A stretch of DNA of 64,000 nucleotides from Schizochytrium sp. CCTCC M209059 (lineage: Eukaryota; Sar; Bigyra; Thraustochytrida; Thraustochytriidae): assembly GCA_000818945.1 (NCBI GenBank), contig JTFK01001288.1, positions 1 through 64,000 on the forward strand, read 5' to 3'. The position numbers were made by a program, and so were the translations under genes. Shown here piece by piece: positions 38,571-47,725 of this stretch. How positions within the stretch are numbered: the stretch's first letter is position 1; each line of letters begins with the position of its first letter. The notes beneath the pieces were generated by a model that did not search any database, was not told where the DNA came from, and saw nothing but the letters and a program-made list of their open reading frames with translations.

Positions 38571-39302
38571 TTCACTGTTCTGTGCTCCATCTTGAAAGGG
38601 CGCACAACGTTTGCTTGTATTGCATTAGAAAAGCCCTCTGGATCTGCGCGACTGCTTCTAATTTAACCAGAAAAATGATTCTGTAGATTTTTCGTTATCT
38701 GCACGCGATGGCTGCCAAACACGATGGAAGAGATCGGACCTTTGCACAAAGTGGGGAACTTTGGGGAACTTTGAGCGGGTTCTCATAATAAGTAGCCGAG
38801 CAGACAGATCCTGCCAATCAAAGTTTGCGTCTGATCAGAGGTTGACAAAGCGACAGTGCTAGACAGTGGTGGCAGACAACACTTTTGGTCTCCGCGTGCT
38901 AGGCCTAGGTCATGATCGAGGAGACTGAGACTGACCGCCATGCTTATTCATTCTTGTCGCAGCCAATATAAGCAAGTGGATGGAACATTTGGAACTAAAT
39001 TTCCACGGGAATCTTCTCCACGGGAATCTTTTGTTGCTAGGGAATCGCACGGGAATCCGAGGGAAATATTGGAGAGAGCTAACTGAGCTACAACAGATGG
39101 AGACGGCGGCGGCAAAGCTCAATCGTACGCAAAGCGCGAAAGAGGCAAGCCAAGCTTGACAGGGCTCTCCGCGCGGTGGCCTACAAATTAAAAAAAAAGA
39201 AGAAGAAAACCACGTATTTTCACGCTGAAGCGACCACGCCACAATCGTCCGAAGCGGGAAGCACTACAAGCAAGCATCCGACGACGTTTCCCCCCACGTC
39301 TG
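38571..39302. other. intergenic region
   Basis: 732 bases between two plus-strand genes. A CTAGGCCTAGG palindrome lies at about 38899-38909, and direct repeats of GGGAAC and ACGGGAATC lie near 38755-38775 and 39003-39060. No gene is supported. Confidence 0.5.
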
Positions 39303-39695
39303 ATGATGTTTATGCTTAAGGAGGGACAAGCTGCTGAGATTTCTCATGGTTGCATGACTGCCATGAGCGAGACAGCTGGTGTCGTCCAACAAAAAGCGAC
39401 GGAGTACCCTTGGACGGCAGCCTTTATTCTTGGCGTCATGACTTTCTATGCTTCAGAGCCGCTTGCTTTGAGCGCACTTTCTATGACTGGATTTTCCAAA
39501 GGCGGTATCGTATCTTCCACGATTGCATCAAAGTGGCAAAGCACGCTGGGCCCAAGCCTGGCTTTTAGCGCTCTGCAAAGTGCGGGCGCAAAGGGCTCGA
39601 TTCTTCAGCTTAGCCCTGTCCTTTATCTGGTTACCCTTTCTTTGGGATGCGCCTCTGAGCTCGCTTCCAATCTTTCTCATCAACCAGAGGCGTGA
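39303..39695 (+). CDS. IFI6/IFI27 (ISG12)-like small membrane protein
   Basis: 130 residues from ATG 39303; Met at residue 18 (39354) is an alternative start. The core LSALSMTGFSKGGIVSSTIA, followed by SKWQSTLGP and FSALQSAGAKGS, reproduces the IFI6/IFI27 family pattern LSAMGF-x3-GI-x-SSSIA-x-K and L-x-ALQS-x-GA-x-G. Hydrophobic segments lie at about 37-60 and 108-125. In animals these proteins sit in mitochondria or ER and affect apoptosis and stress; the family is known in scattered protists and fungi. Function here is unknown. The gene is short but its frame, spacing and motif support it. Confidence 0.75.
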   Translation: MMFMLKEGQAAEISHGCMTAMSETAGVVQQKATEYPWTAAFILGVMTFYASEPLALSALSMTGFSKGGIVSSTIASKWQSTLGPSLAFSALQSAGAKGSILQLSPVLYLVTLSLGCASELASNLSHQPEA

Positions 39696-40210
39696 TTTCG
39701 GGATTTACAGACGGCCCACTGGCTGGCCACATCAAGTCAGCCAGGTCAAAGCGGCCAGTGAATGAAAGATGCATTCTACTCGGCGATCAAGATGCTGTAG
39801 GAAAGAAGCTAAAGACCTCGGGTATATTGCAATCGAAATTCGGAGGCGAAAGAATGCATATGCCTTGACCATTTGTTTGTTGCCCCTTGGGCTTGCTTGT
39901 GATGGGGTTTGACCCGAACGAAGAAAAAGACGCTCCGCCGACGAAACTTGTGTGTGTGTGTGTGGAGAGGGGGATTAAAAGAGTTGCAAGATTTCTCATG
40001 AATATTATAGAAGCTTCGCACACGATTGAACGGGTCAAGTTCACAGTTTGTCTGTTCTCGACCTGGACTGTACAGCTTGGCGCGAGCTTCGCGTAGTATG
40101 TACACAATGTCTATCTATCTGGTGTTCATTGATCGGTAGTTCGGCGCGGGCCGGTGTGCGTCGAGACTCGTCAAGGCACGGGTGATGTGTATATGTAACG
40201 TAAAAGGTAT
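39696..40210. other. intergenic region between convergent genes
   Basis: 515 bases holding 3' ends of the IFI-like gene (plus) and the small paralogue (minus). A short (GT)n run lies near 39951-39963. No gene is supported. Confidence 0.5.
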
Positions 40211-40462
40211 TCACCAAAACTCTTCGAGAAAGCCTGAAACGTTCTGCGCAGTGTCCAGCAGGGCGATCTCCTGGCCGCTGTAGGTATTTACAAAGGTCCT
40301 CGCGCGCGGGGGCGTCGAGGGGGGGCTGCTCGACGGGCTCGCCGTCATCTTGTACCCCATCGGGTTGCGCTTGCGCGCCTGCAGCGCGATCTGCGCGATG
40401 CGTGACTGCAGGTCGTCCGTCGCGGCGCCGCCGACGCTGTCGTCGCCGACGAGCGGCGGCAT
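40211..40462 (-). CDS. small conserved protein, paralogue A (DLQxRIAxIA family)
   Basis: 83 residues from ATG 40462. It is homologous over its whole length to the product at 43983-44261: DLQSRIAQIALQARKRNPMG against DLQARIARIAASAKTRNPEG, GYK shared, a Ser/Pro-rich middle, then YSGQEIALLDTAQNVSGFL against RSGQVVVLLDNARNLSPYL. Conservation between two copies with different codons shows both are real genes. No known family is recognised. The amphipathic N-terminal helix and the SGQ-x-LLD segment could be a protein-binding module. Confidence 0.72.
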   Translation of the reverse strand: MPPLVGDDSVGGAATDDLQSRIAQIALQARKRNPMGYKMTASPSSSPPSTPPRARTFVNTYSGQEIALLDTAQNVSGFLEEFW

Positions 40463-41745
40463 TTCTCTCCTCCTGGCCTCTGGCTTTTCCTCGCCCGCGG
40501 CTGCCGCTGCTGCCTCTGCTTCTGCCCTTGCTGCGCCGCGCCTGTCTCCGTCTGCGTGCGGGCGTCTGCTGCCTGCTGCCTGCCGCCTGCCGCCTGCCGC
40601 CTGCTGCCTGCTGTCTGCTCTGCGTCTCGCTCTTCCGCGTTCTTGTTTTGCTCGCGCCGCGCGGGGAACTTGCCTGTTTCCTCGGCGCCGCTGCTACTAC
40701 CAGCAGTAGCAGGCGCCGCGGTGCTGACTTTGCCAAATAGAACATAGTGGGCACGCTGCCCGCGCAAGTGGAATTAGTAAGTGAGTTCGGCGGCTTCTAC
40801 TCTGCCCCCGCTGCGCACGTGCCGCCCTGCTAAACTCGTATGAGGGAGCCGGCGCGCGCGGCGCCGACGTCGTAGGCAGCCCCTAGGCCCCGCCTACCCG
40901 AAAACAACGCCGAGGCTGACACGCACGCGCCTGCGTCGTCCCTCGAGCCCCTCCCTCTTCGGCCGCGTCGCCCCGCCCGACCCGGCACGCGAGCGCGCAC
41001 GCGCCGGTCGCCGGGTTGGACGCAGCAGCAGCTGCAGCAGCCAGAAGCGTGCATGGCCCGCGCCGGTCGGCCGTTTCCGCGGCGGCTCGGGGCGCACGAG
41101 CGGGGAAAGGAAAGAAGGAAAGGAAACCTGGCTGCAGGCACGGCTCGGAGGTAAAGAGCTCGAAGGAGGCCGCCGCTGTCCCATTTAAAAAAAAAAAAGC
41201 CCGGCTGGATGGACCTTTCTTTGTTAGAATTGAAGCAGGAGCGGCCTCCTTCCTTTGCTTTGCTCAGCTTAGCTCTGCTCTGCTCTGCTCTGCGCAGCGA
41301 TGACGGCCGAGGGAGGGACGGACGAGGCGGGCTCGCTCGGAGGCCGCGCGCGCGACGATGGCGATGCCTGACCCGACCTAACTCGGCCCGGCCCGGCTGA
41401 GCTGACTGACCGCCCCCGCGCGCTGGCTCCGCGTCCCCGCCCTGGCGCCTTCCCCACATCACAGCGGGGTCAGCGCGGCAGCCTCGGCGCCGCGCTGCTT
41501 CGCGATGGCCCGACCAGGCCCGCCCCCCCACGCGGCGCCCGCAGCGGCCGCCGCTGTGTGGTCGCGCGCGGCTTCTTCGCAGCTTTCCAGCCAGCTTGCT
41601 CGCGCGTGCTGCAGCTTGCCGCGCCGAGCTGCGGAGGGGCCGGGTTCGGTGGGCGAGAATTTCGGGTCTATCAAGAGGCCCAACGAGTCCGCGGTGCGGC
41701 GGCCGCGGCCAACGTGAGCTTGAATCTGAAGACCACGGGTTGTTG

Positions 41746-41776
41746 GCAAGCAAGCAAGCAAGCAAGCAAGCAAGCG
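41746..41776. repeat. (CAAG)n tetranucleotide repeat
   Basis: Seven to eight tandem CAAG units. The same unit recurs at 51734-51757, as its complement at 52505-52531, and interrupted near 59752-59790. Confidence 0.9.
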
Positions 41777-43466
41777 AGCCGTCGGCCGTGTCGTCCTTCG
41801 ATGGATCGATCATGCCGGGACGAGAAGAAGCCACCGTTGCCAGTCAGTTACCATGGCTAAGCAACAGCACGACACCGAGAGAGACCTCTGCTAGCGGAAT
41901 GGCGCGCGCAAGACCATCACCCAGACCATAAAAACCAATGTCCTTCGAGATTGTACAGGAAACTAGCCTTGCCAAGTTGTACTACCGGCCGGGCGTTTCG
42001 AGTATTAGGTGTACTTTTCCCGTCCTATTCTTCGGAGGCTTGCAGTGCCTGCGCTGCGATTCTTTTCCGCTCTCTTGCTGTGCTGACAGCCAAGGCACTC
42101 ATACTTAAGGCAACTTGACCTTTCACGCCCTCGCTGTCTCTGCGGGTCAGTTTCGCTCTACCGCTGCCTCCTCATGCCAATACACGCGGGTTTGACGAAA
42201 AGTACCCTTTTGCCGAGGTACGTTTACTCTGGCCCCGTTGCGGCCAATGCAGCATCGGGTCCCGCCCGCATCGCCCTGCACCATCTCAGGCCGCAAGGCC
42301 GTCTCTGCGTTCATACTGCGGCTGCTCTGCCCGCAGCCGTCTCCGTCTCCGACAGGCCTCGCGGTGCGGGCGCGTACTACGTATACGCAAAAATGCAGTT
42401 AGGTTCATGCTGCCATCATGATGCAAACGCAAAGGAACGCCACGCCAGCTACTACGGCTACTGATGCGCTACTATACGTAAGCGCCCCGCCCGCGGAAAC
42501 CTTCAAGAAATTTCGGGGGACACCCATAGATTGTCCCAAGTGTCCAAGTCGAGTACTAGTATGGTATCCAACTCACAGCAAGAAAGCAGCGTGTTTCGCT
42601 CGCCTCGAGGAGAGCTTGGCCGTGGTGGCAAGCAGTGGCAGCACCTGTAGCGGCCACGGCAGCAGCAGCACACGCTCGGAAGCTGAAGGAGGATGTTTTG
42701 ATTGGATTCTTCTTGCATTCTTTTGGCCAGGCAGCGGAGCTGACTATGAATATACGTAGTACTACATACTTGTCAACTCTGTAGTTGCGCACAATTGCCC
42801 CGTGTCTTCCTTGTCTTGCTTGGAGAGCCTGGTTGGTTGATTGATTGAGCGAACGCAGATGCGACGTCTGCAACCGTGCGTGCAAGCAGAGGCAGAGGCC
42901 ACGGAGGCAGTGGCAAAGGCAGAGGCAGAGGCAGAGGCTGCACGGCTGATGGCTGACCGCTTCCGCTCGTTCTTCCCCCTTCCGAGTCCCCTTGCACACT
43001 GCAGCAGCTGCAGGCCGAATCCGACGTTTCAAGACGCGCAAGCAACGCGTGCTTTGCATTGCGCATCGCAAGCAAAAGGAAAGATACCACCCGCCGAGAC
43101 TCCCACTCTTGCGCTGCGGAAGTCAAACAACCCTGCTGCGACACAAGCAGCAGCCGCAGCAGCAGCCGCAGCAGCGGCAGCAGCAGTCGTAGCCAGCAGC
43201 CAGGTGAGACAAGCTTTCTTCTCGGGCGCCACTCGGTGAGTCTGCGGCTCCGGCGAGTCTGCGGCTTCGGCAGGACCAAGCTGAGCTCGTAGTGTAGTTA
43301 GTACTTTTTAGCGCTCGCTGGCGTGCGCCCGGTCCGGATTTCCCTTTTTCCCCTTTTGCACTTCCACTTTCACTTTCCACTTCCACCTCTACAATGGGTT
43401 ATACCACTATTTACTGGACAGCCGGTGTGGCCGCAGGCCGAGGAAATGGCTACTTGCGTGGGAAAA

Positions 43467-43528
43467 GTTCCACTTGCGGCGCGCTGCTCGCGAGGGTTCC
43501 CGGGCGGCTATTCTCCACTTGCGACCGG
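43467..43528 (-). promoter_or_regulatory. inverted pair of GCAAGTGG elements upstream of paralogue B
   Basis: On the minus strand these read CGCGCCGCAAGTGGAAC (43467-43483) and CCGGTCGCAAGTGGAGAAT (43510-43528). The second shares 13 bases with the copies at 4388 and 63259. Confidence 0.4.
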
Positions 43529-43624
43529 CCCCCGCGAAAGGGGGGAAAAGGAAAAGAAAAGAAAAGAAAAGAAAAAGAAAGGAAAAAGGACAACTTGGTT
43601 GCCGAAGCAAACAAGCAAAGACAG

Positions 43625-43626
43625 AA

Positions 43627-43664
<38 letters not shown>
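43625..43664. repeat. (GACA)n tetranucleotide repeat
   Basis: About nine tandem GACA units, some 320 bases upstream of the small paralogue B start. Confidence 0.92.
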
Positions 43665-43665
<1 letters not shown>

Positions 43666-43982
43666 AGGAAAGGAACGCACCTTGGAGTCGAGCGTACTGC
43701 CCGCCCGCCCGGACCGAACCGCAGAGAGGCAGGCGGCCTCGGAGGAAACGGACGCGTGCGTGCTGGCCCCGGCCGGCCTCCTTGTGAACAAGGCCAGCCT
43801 TGGAGAAGGAGCCAAGAGGAGGGCAGGGCTCTGCGTAGCCTCGCCTCGCCTCGCCGCGGCGACGCGCGTACTACAGCGCACGTGAGCCCGTCCTCCAGCT
43901 CGATATATGTGGCTGAGGAGGTCTCGCAAGTCGAAAAAGCGCCAAAAGGAATAATAAAGCGAGACCCTCGCTGCACCTCGAC

Positions 43983-44261
43983 ATGAGCTCGACGGGAGAT
44001 CCGGATGCGGTCGAGGACCTGCAGGCGCGCATTGCGCGCATCGCGGCCTCGGCAAAGACGCGGAACCCAGAGGGTTACAAACTTACGCCCATGTCCTCGC
44101 TTGCGTCATCCTCGCACTCGGCGGGCACGCCCTCGCAGAGTCCCAATTCTCAGGGATCCTACGATGACGCCAACTTTATCAACGTGCGCTCCGGCCAGGT
44201 CGTCGTACTTTTAGACAACGCACGCAATCTGTCGCCTTACCTGCAGGTGATGCCCATGTAA
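43983..44261 (+). CDS. small conserved protein, paralogue B (DLQxRIAxIA family)
   Basis: 92 residues from ATG 43983. Full-length paralogue of the minus-strand gene at 40211-40462, with the same order: a DLQARIARIA helix, RNPEGYKLTP, a Ser-rich linker, and FINVRSGQVVVLLDNARNLS. The C-terminus (YLQVMPM) diverges. The codon after LQ begins a GTGATG word, so a missed splice site near the end is possible. No function is assigned. The 291-base gap to the SLC12 gene holds A/T-rich 3' UTR-like sequence. Confidence 0.72.
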   Translation: MSSTGDPDAVEDLQARIARIAASAKTRNPEGYKLTPMSSLASSSHSAGTPSQSPNSQGSYDDANFINVRSGQVVVLLDNARNLSPYLQVMPM

Positions 44262-44552
44262 ATAAGTCACCAGTTATCAACATTAACATCATCATTTTCA
44301 TTTTCAGTCCTTCTATCTATACTAGCTATTTCCTCTCCGTTTTCCTGCCGACCTGCTCTTCTGGCGGCGATATTCTTCTGCTTCTGTGTGCAAACTACAA
44401 GGCTTGCGTAGCGCGCAATCTCTCTTGATATCTTTTCCTGGACACGTTGCTGTGCCTGCCCAAGTCATACCGCCACTGACATGAGGTCGTGACCGGCCCA
44501 ACCCAATGCAGCATCATTGCAGATTCGGAGTTGAGGCGTATCTTTGACACCC

Positions 44553-47306
44553 ATGTACGGCGCGACCGCGCAGCAGCACGGGGCAGCAGCGGAAGCGAGT
44601 GGCGCAGCGCACCACGGCGGCAACAGAAACGGAAGCGTCCGTCTTGGCGGCGACGGCGGCGGCGGCGGCGGCAGCAGCAGCAGGACCACCAGCGCCAGCA
44701 ACTACTACAGTAGTAGCAGTAGCAGCAGTGGCAACGGCGGCAGCGGCTGGACCAAGGGCGACTCCGTCATGAGCCAGAGCGCCGAGGGCACGCCCAGACA
44801 GCCGCTGCTGGCGTCTGCGCACACGACCGCCCAGAACGGACAGCGCCAGCAACAGCAGCACAATGGGTCCGGGATCGATCATGATAGCGACCATCCCGTT
44901 ACGCAGCACAATCAGCTCGGTGCCTTCAATGGAGTCTTTATCCCATGCCTGCTGACGATCTTGGGCGTGATCCTCTTTTTACGATTCGGCTGGGCAATCG
45001 GCCACGCCGGTTGGGTCCAGGTGATTGGCATGTTCGCCGTCGGCGAATCGCTGGCCCTCCTCACCGTCCTGAGCATGGCCGCAATCGTCTCCAATGGAAA
45101 CATGCGCGGCGGCGGCAGCTACTTTATCATTAGCCGCTCGCTCGGCCCCGAGCTCGGCGGATCAATCGGCCTCCTCTTTTACGCCGGCTACGCAGTCAAT
45201 ACCACCTTTTGCGTCATTGGCTTTGCCACAGAAATCGTCGACGCCTTTCTCGACCTTGATGGCGATCTTGCCGAGAAAAAGACGTACACCATCCTTATCG
45301 CGAGCCTTGCGCTCACGGTCGTCATGGGTATCTCCGTGCTCGGAGCTGGTTTCTTCACACGCATCAACGGTATCGTCTTTGCTCTGCAGTACGGCTCCAT
45401 CGTCACGGGCATTCTTTCCATCTACCTCGGCAAACCCATTCCGGAACTCGCCGGCGGTGGCAGCTACACCGGGTTTGACTTCAAAAATGTCTGGGACAAT
45501 GCCTGGCCCGACTATCAGATCGACGAAAAGTGCGGAGGTCGCGTCTGCGGCGTCGGCATCGTCTTCTCCATTCTCTTTCCGGCCATGACCGGCATCATGG
45601 AGGGGGCCAACCTCAGCGGTGATCTCAAGAATCCGAACCGCGACATTGGCCGCGGAACCCTTGCTGCTGTCTTGGCCGCCGTCACCACCTACATGGTTCT
45701 CATCCTCGCCATGAGCGGAAGCTTTCCCCGCGAGACACTGCGCACCAACATGAGCGTCATGGAAAACGTCGCCTGGCCCTCGCGCCACATTATCATCATT
45801 GGCATCTCCATCTCTGCCTTTTCCAGCGCGCTCGGATCCGTCTTTGGCGGCGCGCGCGTCTTGCAAGCGCTTGGTCGCGACGACCTCCCGCCGCACTGGG
45901 GACTCACCTTTTTCGCCAAGGGCACGGCACACGGCGATGAGCCGCGCCGTGCCGTCCTCTTTACCTGGGTCATTGCGCAGATTTGCTGTTTCATTGGTGA
46001 TCTCGACGTGATTTCGCCCATCATCGCCTCCTTCTTCCTGCTTTCCTATGGTACAGTCAACCTCACCTGCTTCATGCTCGACGTCAGCGGCACGCCGAAC
46101 TTCCGGCCGCACTTTCGCTTCTACAGTCGCGCACAGAGCCTCACGGGATTCTTGCTCTGCCTTGGCACTCTCTTCTTTCTCGACGTCTGGTACGCGGTCA
46201 TCGCCTGTGGCGCCATGATCGCGCTGTACACCTACATCATGTATACAGCGCCGCTCAAGAGCTGGGGCGATGTGTCACAGTCCATTCTCTATCACCAGGT
46301 CCGCAAGTACCTGCTCAAACTCGACGTCGAGGATCATCCCAAAAACTGGCGTCCCTCGCTGCTGCTGCTCGCCTCGGAGGACTCTGTCGACGAGGGCTTT
46401 TTGGCCGTCTCCAATGCCCTGAAAAAGGGAGGTCTCTTTCTCATCGGTGACGTCGTCCTCGGCGACTTGGATGCGAACGGCGCCGAGGCCGTTGCGGAAC
46501 GGCGTCAAAAGTGGCTCAATCGTGTCGAAGCCGGCAAACTTAAATGCATTCCCGAGGTTACCTTTGCCCCCTCCACTCGCAAGGGGTACCAGCAGCTTGT
46601 GCTACTTGGTGGTCTCGGCGGTATGCGTCCCAACTGCGTCGCCCTCGAAATCCCAGATACTTTTTTGCAGCCTTCTGCCAATGGTGCGTCTCGCGAGTCT
46701 GCTTTTAGTACCAAGCCAGACTTTGTCGGCGTCCTGCGCGACACCGTCGGCTCGCTCAAACAAAATCTTCTCCTCGGCGCCAACTTTCGCGAAGAGACGT
46801 ACGAGGAGACGAAGGCTTGCTCCTGCATTGACGTCTGGGTTGTCGGCAACGATCTTACCCTCGACGGAACGCTTTCACTGACCATTCAGCTCGCTCACAT
46901 TTTGCGCAGCGAGCGGACGGGCGTGCGCAAGATCCGCGTGCTCAACGTTGTCGACGAGCGCTGCGATATTGACGCGCAACAGGAACTTCTTGCCGAGGTC
47001 TGTGCCTCTGCACGTTTGCACAAGGCCACGTACCATGTCATTGCCTGTCGCAAGGCACGTTCCCTATCAAAGGCCGTTGCGGACAATGATACGGCCTTCT
47101 TGGAGCAGCTCAATGGCACTTTGCAGAGCAACTCGCATAACGATACGTGGGTATCCTTTCTTGGACTGCCTGATCCTGGTGCTTCTTCTTCTGCTGCCAC
47201 GGACGACGCTTACGTTTCGTCTATCGCTAGTATCGTGCAAGGGCTTCCACCCACCATTCTCGTCGGCGCAGGTCGACGCGATAACATGATTCCTCAGGAC
47301 TTGTAA
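44553..47306 (+). CDS. SLC12-family cation-chloride cotransporter, copy 1
   Basis: 917 residues from ATG 44553, chosen because the neighbouring paralogue also begins MYGA; the frame is open to a TTG just upstream. A Gly/Ser-rich cytosolic tail (1-115) precedes the amino-acid-permease fold of about 12 TMs (120-560): NQLGAFNGVFIPCLLTILGV, GNMRGGGSYFIISRSLGPEL, FPAMTGIMEGANLSGDLKNP. The SLC12 C-terminal domain follows (about 570-917), ending GRRDNMIPQDL. It most resembles the SLC12A9/KCC side of the family. By family it moves K+ and/or Na+ with Cl- across a membrane. Ion specificity cannot be read here. The tandem paralogue starts 420 bases downstream. Confidence 0.92.
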   Translation: MYGATAQQHGAAAEASGAAHHGGNRNGSVRLGGDGGGGGGSSSRTTSASNYYSSSSSSSGNGGSGWTKGDSVMSQSAEGTPRQPLLASAHTTAQNGQRQQQQHNGSGIDHDSDHPVTQHNQLGAFNGVFIPCLLTILGVILFLRFGWAIGHAGWVQVIGMFAVGESLALLTVLSMAAIVSNGNMRGGGSYFIISRSLGPELGGSIGLLFYAGYAVNTTFCVIGFATEIVDAFLDLDGDLAEKKTYTILIASLALTVVMGISVLGAGFFTRINGIVFALQYGSIVTGILSIYLGKPIPELAGGGSYTGFDFKNVWDNAWPDYQIDEKCGGRVCGVGIVFSILFPAMTGIMEGANLSGDLKNPNRDIGRGTLAAVLAAVTTYMVLILAMSGSFPRETLRTNMSVMENVAWPSRHIIIIGISISAFSSALGSVFGGARVLQALGRDDLPPHWGLTFFAKGTAHGDEPRRAVLFTWVIAQICCFIGDLDVISPIIASFFLLSYGTVNLTCFMLDVSGTPNFRPHFRFYSRAQSLTGFLLCLGTLFFLDVWYAVIACGAMIALYTYIMYTAPLKSWGDVSQSILYHQVRKYLLKLDVEDHPKNWRPSLLLLASEDSVDEGFLAVSNALKKGGLFLIGDVVLGDLDANGAEAVAERRQKWLNRVEAGKLKCIPEVTFAPSTRKGYQQLVLLGGLGGMRPNCVALEIPDTFLQPSANGASRESAFSTKPDFVGVLRDTVGSLKQNLLLGANFREETYEETKACSCIDVWVVGNDLTLDGTLSLTIQLAHILRSERTGVRKIRVLNVVDERCDIDAQQELLAEVCASARLHKATYHVIACRKARSLSKAVADNDTAFLEQLNGTLQSNSHNDTWVSFLGLPDPGASSSAATDDAYVSSIASIVQGLPPTILVGAGRRDNMIPQDL

Positions 47307-47725
47307 TGCTTGGGATGGATTGCTATTCGTAGTGCTAATTGAGAGGTATTCCAATCTTTGAATATGATGTGCACGAGGGCTTTTGATGGAAAGTAGCATT
47401 TGAGGAGAATGTGGCTGGCCCGCCTGCTCTTTGCTCCGTAAATAAGAACGCTTTTTTCCAGACTTTTACGAGCTGTGAAGGTCTGGCGCGGCGCCGACAG
47501 CTCTTCAGAAAAAGGCGATCGACTTGATTTGAGCTTCACCGCGAAGTCTTGCAGTCTCAATTTCGCAAGCTCTGCTTTTTCGCCCTTATTCCTTTCATTT
47601 CCCGTTGTGACGCCTGCCTGCATCTCGGATTGGCTGGCTCGTTCCCGAGTCCCTTCAGCGAATCCTGAGCTGACAGCGAATCAGTATCGCATCCTGGACG
47701 TGGACAAGAGTAGGGACGCGCGCGG
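47307..47725. other. intergenic region between tandem SLC12 genes
   Basis: 419 bases between the stop of copy 1 and ATG of copy 2. No repeats or recognised regulatory sequence. Confidence 0.5.

Larger units (their letters stand above)
40463..43982. other. 3.5-kb divergent spacer between the two small paralogues
   Basis: No gene is supported, despite a 334-codon open frame near 40830-41834 (minus) that is low-complexity. Repeats: (CAAG)n at 41746-41776, an AGC/GCAGC-rich tract near 43140-43190, and (GACA)n at 43625-43664. GCAAGTGG elements occur at 40763-40773 (plus), 43467-43483 (inverted) and 43510-43528 (inverted), on both flanks. Both small genes face outward from this spacer, so it likely contains both promoters. 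Confidence 0.55.

Noticed and set aside
40830..41834. 334-codon minus-strand open frame in the spacer between small paralogues
   Set aside because: Arg/Ala/Pro-rich low complexity, open in other phases too because of high GC; no motif and no sensible start context.
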